18,694 bases of DNA from JBFLYN01 sp040756655 (GTDB taxonomy: Bacteria > Bacillota > Sulfobacillia > UBA8153): positions 1 to 18,694 of the forward strand of contig JBFLYN010000051.1 of assembly GCA_040756655.1 (NCBI GenBank), given 5' to 3'. The notes below the pieces were generated by a model. The model made no database searches and had not been told where the DNA came from. It saw only the letters and a list, made by a program, of their open reading frames with translations. Made by a program: the position numbers and the translations under genes. Positions 7,273-13,055 of the stretch are shown here, piece by piece (the stretch's first letter is position 1; the number at the start of each line of letters is the position of its first letter).

Positions 7273-8000
7273 TGTGGCGGGATGTAGTCGCGACCTTGCT
7301 TCTCTTTGCCTATTACGTGGTGACCCTGGCCCTGGTCCCGGGTCTGCTCAGGATGGCAGGTGCACCCCAGGAGCTGGTCCGAAAGCTCCAGCATGTCTGC
7401 TACAGCTGGTCGGTCTTTCTCCTGGTGAAGCTGTTTAGTGCCTGGTACGTGGCGCTGGCGGCCTCAGCGCTTTTGGTGGTGGTAGCTTACCCCACCTTAT
7501 GGCGCCTGGAAAGGTCGCCTCTCTACCGGCGCCTGCTGGTGGACCGCAGGCCCCAGGGTGGCGAACTCCGGGCGCAACTACTCCTGGTGCAGGTCTCCTT
7601 TGGCCTGCTCATAACCGTCTTCTGGGGCATTTTGGGCACGAACTGGCGCTACCTGGTTCCCGTGGCGGTGATGGCCTGGGGTTACGGTGATGCCGCCGCG
7701 GCGTTGGTGGGCAAGGCCGCCAAGAGCCGGGTCATCCTCAGTCGCTTCATCGACGGTCCCAAAACCTATGCCGGCACTGGCGCCATGGTGGTAGCCGCCG
7801 CTTTGGCCATGTTTTTCACTCTCTGGGTGTACGGTGGGAAATCCTGGCCGGTCAGCCTGCTCACGGCGGTGGTGGTGGCTCCAGCCTGCGCGCTGGTGGA
7901 GCTTTTTTCCCGCCGGGGTTGTGACACCCTGACCGTTCCCTTCACCGCGGCCACGCTGATGCTGCCGCTGGTGCGCTGGCTGTCGCTTCTGGGGTGGTAG
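7272..8000 (+). CDS. Diacylglycerol/polyprenol kinase or CTP-transferase-like membrane protein
   Basis: This 242-residue polytopic membrane protein belongs to the superfamily that includes dolichol/phytol kinases (SEC59, VTE5) and phosphatidate cytidylyltransferase. Signature residues are visible: LVRKLQHV (Arg37-Lys38-x2-His41) after the first transmembrane helix, GYGDAAAALVGK (137-148) and GPKTYAGTGAMV (Lys164-Thr-Tyr-Ala-Gly), which form the CTP-binding part, and DTLTVP (Asp218 to Pro223) near the C-terminus. Six or seven hydrophobic helices are apparent. Members use CTP to phosphorylate or cytidylylate a lipid alcohol. I prefer ATG 7272, which overlaps the MarR stop and has GGAGAGG nine bases upstream; GTG 7263 would be too close to that site. 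It is co-transcribed with the MarR gene and the CDF-like gene. The lipid substrate is unknown: isoprenoid alcohol salvage is plausible but not shown. Confidence 0.82.
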   Translation: MWRDVVATLLLFAYYVVTLALVPGLLRMAGAPQELVRKLQHVCYSWSVFLLVKLFSAWYVALAASALLVVVAYPTLWRLERSPLYRRLLVDRRPQGGELRAQLLLVQVSFGLLITVFWGILGTNWRYLVPVAVMAWGYGDAAAALVGKAAKSRVILSRFIDGPKTYAGTGAMVVAAALAMFFTLWVYGGKSWPVSLLTAVVVAPACALVELFSRRGCDTLTVPFTAATLMLPLVRWLSLLGW

Positions 8001-8001
8001 C

Positions 8002-8688
8002 ATGATTCCAGCCCGCGACAAGCAAGTGGCAGCCAGAGAACGCACCCTGCTCCTGGCTTTGATCTTGAGCATGTGGGGGCCACTGGCCACCGGCATGGCC
8101 ATGACCATGAGCCGGTCCACCACTCAGGTTGCCGATTTCGTCCGCCGGACCGTGGAACTGGTGGCGCTCTTGGTGTCCTGGTTGGTGTTCAGGCATGTTT
8201 CCTGTGCCGGGCCGGACCCGGGCAGGCGGGCCCAGCTGCAGAGAATGGCCGGCTGGAGCGTGGCGTTGGCCCTTGGCTGCTCGTCGGCGGTTATGTTCAC
8301 CATCGCCTGGTCCCGGCTGACTTCGGCCTTTGAGCCGGGTGGGCGCGTTCAGCTGGGGCTTGCCATAGCAGCCCTGGGCCTGGTGACCAACGGCTGGTTC
8401 TGGCGGCGGTATGCCCGTTTTAGCCGGGAGCAGTCAGATACGGTCATTGATGCCCAGCACAGGCTGTACCGGGCCAAGACCCTGGTTGACCTGGGTGTGG
8501 TCGTGGCTTTGGCTGCGGTGGCCGGGTTTCCCTCCCGGCCGGTGACCAGGTACGTGGACCTGGTGGGAACTTTCGTGGTGGCAACCTACCTGCTATGGAG
8601 CAGTGTGCGGTCTGGTCGTGCCCTGCTCTACGCCCCAAGGCAGCCGGCCGGGCAGGCACCCGACCCGGCGGCGTCGCAGCCACCATGA
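8002..8688 (+). CDS. CDF-like (cation efflux) membrane protein lacking the metal site and cytoplasmic domain
   Basis: This 228-residue protein has about six hydrophobic helices and aligns by eye with cation diffusion facilitators: ATGMAMTMSRSTTQVADFV then RRTVELVALLVSWLVFR corresponds to TM1-TM2, and ARFSREQSDTVIDAQHRL then YRAKTLVDLGVVVALAAV to TM4-TM5. At the positions of the four site-A metal ligands I read Arg48 and Glu52 in TM2 and Lys159 and Asp163 in TM5 instead of Asp/His residues. The roughly 80-residue C-terminal cytoplasmic domain is missing; the chain ends in a short proline-rich tail. It probably does not transport zinc or manganese. One base separates it from the kinase-like gene, with GGGGTGG as ribosome binding site. 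A role as partner of that lipid enzyme is an inference. The CDF link itself is a remote resemblance. Confidence 0.7.
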   Translation: MIPARDKQVAARERTLLLALILSMWGPLATGMAMTMSRSTTQVADFVRRTVELVALLVSWLVFRHVSCAGPDPGRRAQLQRMAGWSVALALGCSSAVMFTIAWSRLTSAFEPGGRVQLGLAIAALGLVTNGWFWRRYARFSREQSDTVIDAQHRLYRAKTLVDLGVVVALAAVAGFPSRPVTRYVDLVGTFVVATYLLWSSVRSGRALLYAPRQPAGQAPDPAASQPP

Positions 8689-8775
8689 CCCTAGCTCCTG
8701 CCCAAGGACTGGTGGCGTCGGTACGGCCAGGACCCCGGTATCCCCCATGCCGGCCGGCGGGCGGTGCTTGCCGGC

Positions 8776-8809
8776 AGCCCCCGGGTGGGAACTGGCCCGC
8801 CCGGGGGCT
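8776..8809. terminator. Strong GC hairpin between convergent genes
   Basis: AGCCCCCGGGTGGG pairs with CCCGCCCGGGGGCT over 14 bases (one G-U pair) around a six-base loop, midway between the CDF-like gene and the opposite-strand nitroreductase. There is no T-tract on either side, so it is either a non-canonical bidirectional terminator or an mRNA 3' stabiliser. Confidence 0.55.
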
Positions 8810-8823
8810 CTATCCCGGGCAGG

Positions 8824-9579
8824 TCAGGGCCCGGGCCTTTTCCCCACGGCGGCAGCGTAGATCACGAAGTTGTCTTCTCCATCTAATCCCAAAAGGCTGT
8901 TGACGGCATCGTCGTCATAGGCGCCCACTGCGCAGCACCCACACCCTATGGACATTGCTGCCAGGTACAGGTTCTGGCACACGTGCCCGGCATCCAAGTG
9001 CATGTACCGGTAGCCCCTTTCTCCATAACGCCATATGCAACGATAGGCATCGGCCGCCCAGAAAAACGCCACGGCGCTAAGACCCACAAAGCGCTGGTTG
9101 AGACAGGCCCGGGCGAATTGATCTCCCAGCCCGGGTCCGGTCGTAAGCTGCACCAGGCCATGGTCTATGGCGGCATAGCGGTAGACCCCGGGCAAGACCC
9201 CTTCTACGTTGTTCACCAGCAGGTATGTCTCCAGTGGATGCCGGGCCCCGGCAGACGGAACCGTCCTGAGGGTCACCGGGCGGGCGGTGACCGTCTTGAC
9301 CCCCTGGGTGCACCAGAGCAAGTATGCCAGTTCCTCCAGGCTCAAGGGCTTTTCGAGGTAATGGCGCACGCTGACACGAGCCGTGATGGTCAGGGCCAGG
9401 TCGGCCCCCGGGACCTGCCAATGCCCGGGCCGGGGCAGCTCCACCAGGGGTTTCCCTGCCTCCAATGGCTTTTCCAGCGGCGGCTGCGGCAGTTCGCGGG
9501 CCTGGTCCGACTGGCCCAGGTACTGGTACTTGGTCTTTTGCATGAATTCCTTACCTACCCTGCTTTTCATCTGCTCCAT
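8824..9579 (-). CDS. SagB-type dehydrogenase / FMN nitroreductase-family protein
   Basis: This 251-residue member of the nitroreductase fold is closest to SagB-type dehydrogenases, FMN enzymes that oxidise azolines to azoles in thiazole/oxazole-modified microcins and also occur alone. Visible motifs are RVSVRHY (68-74, FMN phosphate contact), VPSAGARHPLETYLLVNN (107 onward, the SagB PSGGARHP signature), GERGYRYMHLDAGHVCQN (helix with the conserved H-x-G-H) and GCGCCAVGAYDDDAVNSLLG followed by LDGEDNFVIYAAAVGKRP at the C-terminus. I chose ATG 9579 because AGGAGG lies eight bases upstream; GTG 9588 overlaps that site. The gene faces the MarR operon. No cyclodehydratase (YcaO), precursor peptide or transporter is in the window, so a role in peptide modification is not supported here and another redox role is possible. 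Confidence 0.88.
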   Translation of the reverse strand: MEQMKSRVGKEFMQKTKYQYLGQSDQARELPQPPLEKPLEAGKPLVELPRPGHWQVPGADLALTITARVSVRHYLEKPLSLEELAYLLWCTQGVKTVTARPVTLRTVPSAGARHPLETYLLVNNVEGVLPGVYRYAAIDHGLVQLTTGPGLGDQFARACLNQRFVGLSAVAFFWAADAYRCIWRYGERGYRYMHLDAGHVCQNLYLAAMSIGCGCCAVGAYDDDAVNSLLGLDGEDNFVIYAAAVGKRPGP

Positions 9580-9887
9580 CGAACCCACCTCCTCGTAGGT
9601 TAGGGCTGAGTCTTCTACGGCGGCCCAGGCCGGCCGACCGTCCCGTTCACCGGCTTTCTTACGCCGACTTCCATGCCGAAAACCTCATGCCAAGTCCAGC
9701 TTCCCGCGTGGAGCTAAAGGGTTCTACTGGGTGACCCGAAATACCTTCCCTGGACCACGAACGGCAGTACGGGCGGGCCAGGGCCTCGTGGTCAGGTGGA
9801 CCAGACGCCGGGACGGCAGCCAACCCCGGGAACTACCGGCCCCTGTCAATCGTCAAAAAAACGACATCAACCTATCCGGAGGTGTTA
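9580..9887. other. 308-base divergent spacer, nothing recognised
   Basis: The region between the nitroreductase and the SH3-like lipoprotein holds no supported gene. The frame at 9731-10096 runs through the lipoprotein start in another register and has no ribosome binding site. I found no clear -10/-35 pair in either direction. CGGAGGTG near 9879-9886 belongs to the downstream gene. Confidence 0.45.
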
Positions 9888-10973
9888 ATGTTGAGGATAT
9901 GGTTAGCCGCCACGCTGGTGTTGGCACTTTTTTGGGCAGGCGGGTGCACCGGGTACCGGCAAGAACTGGAGGAGCGAGTTGTTCTGGACCAAGGGGTGGC
10001 CGTGCGGAAACAGCCTTCTCCCGGCGCTGCGCCAGTGTTCTCTGTGTCCCTGGGCGACCGGGTGTGGGTAGTGAAGGACAAGTCGCGCACTGGTGATGAC
10101 GGGGCGCTCTGGGTGCTGATCAAGCAGGGGAAAGAGCAGGGCTGGAGCCCGGCCGTGCACCTGGTAAGCCCGGGCGGTCTGGAAGCTGCCCTGGCCCAGC
10201 GGTATGCCGAGGTGCTCTCCCGGCTGGACCTGGGGCGACTGGATGCGCTGGAGACAGCATCAGACGCATACCAGCGGCTATTTGCACTGGCGCCCAAGTC
10301 GCCGGCTGCCGGAGAAGCCTTCCGGGCCTTCTTGAGGCTCCATGATGAGCTGAGCGCGCTGGCCTACGACGTGATGCAACCGGTGAGACCATACTACGTC
10401 CGGGTGGGGTACCAGCTATCCGCCCTGGCCGACCCGGCGTCCATCACCGATCCAGCGGCACGCCAGGCAGTCCAGTCGCTGCAACAGGCAGGTTATATGC
10501 TGGGTCACAGTGAGGGCATGCTCTACGTTACCACCGACCCGGAGTTCCTGCTGGGTTTTGCCGGGTACGTACCCAATGCCCTGGCCGGTTTTCTGGTTTT
10601 GCGCGCCGAGGAAAGCAGAAGGCCGGTGGCCTCCGATGGAGCTCTTAGGATCTCGTGGGACCAGCTCCGCAGCCGGGCTGTGGCCGCGGAAATCTGGGCC
10701 CGGGACAACCCCGGGCTGCCCGAGACTCCCCAGGCAGAAGCCTGGGCTGAACGCTACTTCACCTTCTACCTCCGGGGCATGGACAATACCCCCATTTTCC
10801 CGTTGGGCTCCAACCAGCTGGACCCGGAGCTGAAAGCCAGCTACGAGCTCTTCCTTGCCCATAACCAGGACTCGGATTGGTACGGGCGGGTGCAGGAGTT
10901 CTACGCCCTCCTGGAGAAGAACGGTTTTGCCAGGACCAACCAGGTGAGGGAGTATATGAGCCGGCCAAGATGA
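9888..10973 (+). CDS. Lipoprotein with N-terminal SH3-like domain
   Basis: The 361-residue product starts with a lipoprotein signal peptide (MLRIWLAATLVLALFWAGGC), placing the lipidated cysteine at residue 20. Residues about 33-93 resemble a bacterial SH3 domain: GVAVRKQPSPGAAPVF, then a hydrophobic strand with SLGDRVWVVKDKS and ALWVLIKQGKEQGWSPAVHL (a tryptophan-containing closing strand). The remaining 260 residues are helical (KSPAAGEAFRAFLRLHDELS) and I do not recognise a family for them. The start is ATG 9888, five bases after GGAGG; GTG 9882 overlaps that site. The protein should sit on the outer face of the membrane and may bind cell wall. A gap of 92 bases separates it from a small membrane protein gene on the same strand, which may be co-transcribed. 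Confidence 0.85.
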   Translation: MLRIWLAATLVLALFWAGGCTGYRQELEERVVLDQGVAVRKQPSPGAAPVFSVSLGDRVWVVKDKSRTGDDGALWVLIKQGKEQGWSPAVHLVSPGGLEAALAQRYAEVLSRLDLGRLDALETASDAYQRLFALAPKSPAAGEAFRAFLRLHDELSALAYDVMQPVRPYYVRVGYQLSALADPASITDPAARQAVQSLQQAGYMLGHSEGMLYVTTDPEFLLGFAGYVPNALAGFLVLRAEESRRPVASDGALRISWDQLRSRAVAAEIWARDNPGLPETPQAEAWAERYFTFYLRGMDNTPIFPLGSNQLDPELKASYELFLAHNQDSDWYGRVQEFYALLEKNGFARTNQVREYMSRPR

Positions 10974-11065
10974 GGGGTACGGCCGAAACCAGTTCTCAGG
11001 ATGAATCGTCACAGGTTTGCGGTCCGGTGGCCCGCACCTTAAGCCTTCACCGGAAGTGATGACAA

Positions 11066-11581
11066 GTGACCGCTGCGCAGAAACCGGCCCGGGCCCGGCG
11101 CGGTGTAGTGTTGCATGACGTGTTTTTCCCTATTTGGATCCAGTACCTGGTGCCGCTAAACCTCGTCCGCATCGCAGGTGTGAACTACCTGGTCAACGCG
11201 CTGGTAGTCCGGCTCACCCTGGGCATCCTCTCAGTTGAGCACCACATCCGTTCGCTCCTGAAGTATGCCGGCTTAGCCACGTTGCTGGGCCTGGCGGCGG
11301 ATTTCGCGGGCCTGTTGGTCTACGATTGGCTGGTCCGCCCTCACGTTCCGGTATCGAAAGCCCCGGTAAACTGGTACCTCCTGACCATAGTGGGAGTGGC
11401 AGCAGTGCTGATCTTCTTTGCCAACCTGCTCTTGGCCCGACGCCTCCTATCCCTTACTCGCCGCCAAAGCCTGCTCCTGGCGCTGGTGATGGCCGTTTTC
11501 ACGGCCCCCTGGCTGGTATTGCTGGACCAGACCCACCTGCCCAAGTACCCGCCGCCGGGCATGGGCTGGTTACCGTGGTAG
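11066..11581 (+). CDS. Hypothetical four-helix membrane protein
   Basis: This 171-residue protein has a short basic N-terminus and four predicted transmembrane segments: around 20-55 (LVPLNLVRIAGVNYLVNALV), 66-88 (YAGLATLLGLAADFAGLLVY), 102-125 (WYLLTIVGVAAVLIFFANLL) and 135-152 (SLLLALVMAVFTAPWLVLLD). It ends in a proline-rich external or cytoplasmic tail. I do not recognise a family. The start is taken as GTG 11066; the upstream GGAAGTGA is only a moderate ribosome binding site. It lies between the SH3-like lipoprotein and arsC on the same strand. Clean hydrophobic periodicity and codon use support a real gene, but no function can be inferred. Confidence 0.7.
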   Translation: MTAAQKPARARRGVVLHDVFFPIWIQYLVPLNLVRIAGVNYLVNALVVRLTLGILSVEHHIRSLLKYAGLATLLGLAADFAGLLVYDWLVRPHVPVSKAPVNWYLLTIVGVAAVLIFFANLLLARRLLSLTRRQSLLLALVMAVFTAPWLVLLDQTHLPKYPPPGMGWLPW

Positions 11582-11628
11582 CTCTCTCCGATGCCGGCAT
11601 CCTGTGGCCATGGGCACGGGGTCTGCGG

Positions 11629-11634
11629 TATACT
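11629..11634 (+). promoter_or_regulatory. Possible -10 box upstream of arsC
   Basis: TATACT, followed by GTAAAA, lies about 85 bases before the arsC start in a gap between same-strand genes. No good -35 hexamer is found 16-18 bases upstream, so an activator would be needed or the match is accidental. Confidence 0.3.
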
Positions 11635-11717
11635 GTAAAAGGGATTCGTGAAAAAGGGCCGCCTTCTGGCTACCGCACACAACCACGGGTTTAGACGAGC
11701 AGAAAAGGGTGATTCCT

Positions 11718-12143
11718 GTGAAAAATCGCGTCATGTTCATCTGCACCGGTAACTCGTGCCGGAGCCAGATGGCCGAAGGTTATATGAGGGCACTCTACCC
11801 TAGTTGGGAAGTGTATAGCGCGGGTACCAGTCCGGTCGGGATCAACCCCCGGGCGGTGGCCGTGATGCTGGAAGATGGCGTGGATATTTCCCACCAGACA
11901 TCGGACTCCATCGACCCGGGTCTCCTTGCCCGCATGACTTTGGCGGTGACCCTGTGCGGCGATGCCCGGGAAACCTGTCCGTTGACCCCGGCCTCGGTAA
12001 CGAGGCTACACTGGCCCCTGTCCGACCCGGCCAAGGCCACCGGCACCGAGGAGGAAGTCATGGCCGAGTTCCGCAGGACCCGTGACGAGATCCGGAGGCG
12101 CGTAGAAGAGCTGGGCCGGAGCACGGTTTCTAGGCCCAGCTGA
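11718..12143 (+). CDS. arsC: Arsenate reductase, thioredoxin-coupled (LMW-PTP fold)
   Basis: This 141-residue cytoplasmic enzyme reduces arsenate to arsenite using thioredoxin. The phosphatase-like P-loop reads CTGNSCRS, with nucleophile Cys9 and structural Cys14. The redox pair that completes the B. subtilis-type mechanism is in VTLCGDARETCP (Cys80 and Cys87), and the catalytic aspartate lies in WPLSDPAKA. Length and motif spacing match the family, so this is ArsC rather than a tyrosine phosphatase. I chose GTG 11718 because GGGTGATT just upstream is a good ribosome binding site and the product then starts MKNRVMFICTG, as usual for the family; GTG 11709 overlaps that site. No arsR, arsB or acr3 is within the window, so the export partner must be elsewhere. 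It lies 324 bases upstream of the molybdoenzyme operon on the same strand, probably a separate unit. Confidence 0.93.
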   Translation: MKNRVMFICTGNSCRSQMAEGYMRALYPSWEVYSAGTSPVGINPRAVAVMLEDGVDISHQTSDSIDPGLLARMTLAVTLCGDARETCPLTPASVTRLHWPLSDPAKATGTEEEVMAEFRRTRDEIRRRVEELGRSTVSRPS

Positions 12144-12467
12144 CTGCCCCCTGGGTATTCCACCGGCCGCCACAACCTGTGGCCCCGAAGCGGTCGGCTA
12201 TGCCCTGTAACCCACACTTGGGTCCACCGGCGTTACTGCTGCCCCACCTACACCCACCCCGGTCCCGGGCGCTGCAGCATGCTGAGATCGGCATAAGAAA
12301 AACTCATGGGTATTACGTAATATTGCCCTCGCGGGGCCGAAACCCGCATCTTGCCTACCTTTGCCACCGTGGACACCTCCTGTGCGCCTCCCGATCCACA
12401 TAGGACTCGCGCTAGTGAACACGAATACCAAGGCCATGCCGTGCTCTAGCCGCAGAGGAGGTGTACC
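12144..12467. other. 324-base leader region before the molybdoenzyme operon
   Basis: There is no supported gene. It contains a small hairpin GCCACA/TGTGGC just after arsC without a T-tract, a perfect 12-base palindrome at 12311-12322, and a short stem GCGGG/CCCGC (12331-12347). This is where the operon promoter should be. No convincing -35/-10 pair is seen, so an activator-dependent promoter is likely. Confidence 0.45.
12311..12322. promoter_or_regulatory. Perfect palindrome, candidate operator for the molybdoenzyme operon
   Basis: TATTACGTAATA is a perfect 12-base inverted repeat in an AT-rich patch, 146 bases upstream of the TorD-like gene. A -10-like TAATAT overlaps it, but no -35 box accompanies it. 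It does not match the FNR, CRP or ModE consensus I know. Confidence 0.35.
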
Positions 12468-13055
12468 GTGTCCCCAAGCTCCCCTACATGGAAATCACAC
12501 GCCCTCGGTTACCTCTCAGAGGCGTTCTCAGATGTCATTGACCCCCAGCGCTACTCCGCTTTTTCCACGTCGACCCTGGCAATGCGGGAAGCTCCATCCC
12601 CTGTCATGCAGGCACTCGAGGCCATGGCCGGTATTTCTACCGGGGCCGTCGACAAGGCTCGAGAGGAACTCCAACTGGAATATGCCCGGCTCTTTCTCAC
12701 CCCGGGCGGGCTTTATCCATACGAATCCATGTACCTGGGCAAGGAAGGTCATCTCATGGATGAGCCCTACGAACAGGTACGCAGGTTCTACTTGGAACAA
12801 GGCACCGCCGTGGCCCCAGGGCAGTTGCACCCGGAAGACCACTTGGCTGTAGAGCTCGGGTTTTTGGCGCACTTGTGGTCCCAAGATCAGGTTGAGGCAT
12901 ACTACCGCTTCTGCCGGCAACACGTGCTGGCGTGGGTGCCCCGTTGCATGGAGGATCTCAAGGCCAAGACCAGGTCAGGCTGGTACCAGGCCCTGGCAGA
13001 CCTGGTACTGGCCGTCTTGGAGATCGAAGCTGGTACTTTGTTGGAGGTGAGTTGA
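12468..13055 (+). CDS. TorD/DmsD/NarJ-family molybdoenzyme chaperone
   Basis: This 195-residue all-helical cytoplasmic chaperone binds the signal peptide and apo-form of a molybdoenzyme and assists cofactor insertion before Tat export. Family hallmarks are LQLEYARLFLTPGGLYPYES (about 68-87) and the motif PEDHLAVELGFLAHL (about 122-136), matching the TorD signature E(P)xDH. The start is GTG 12468, with AGAGGAGGTG ending four bases upstream. Its stop shares one base with the ATG of the next gene, which carries a twin-arginine signal, so the two are translationally coupled and the chaperone's client is that enzyme. It is the first gene of the five-gene operon. Confidence 0.92.
   Translation: MSPSSPTWKSHALGYLSEAFSDVIDPQRYSAFSTSTLAMREAPSPVMQALEAMAGISTGAVDKAREELQLEYARLFLTPGGLYPYESMYLGKEGHLMDEPYEQVRRFYLEQGTAVAPGQLHPEDHLAVELGFLAHLWSQDQVEAYYRFCRQHVLAWVPRCMEDLKAKTRSGWYQALADLVLAVLEIEAGTLLEVS

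Noticed and set aside
12165..12190. Terminator after arsC formed by GCCACA/TGTGGC
   Set aside because: Six base pairs with a three-base loop and no T-tract; too weak to call.
12179..12437. Small open frames in the leader before the TorD-like gene
   Set aside because: Overlapping frames on both strands, proline/glycine-rich and lacking ribosome binding sites.
12301..12467. Molybdenum cofactor riboswitch upstream of the molybdoenzyme operon
   Set aside because: Only a five-base stem is visible and I cannot match the conserved core of the Moco motif; a covariance-model search would decide.
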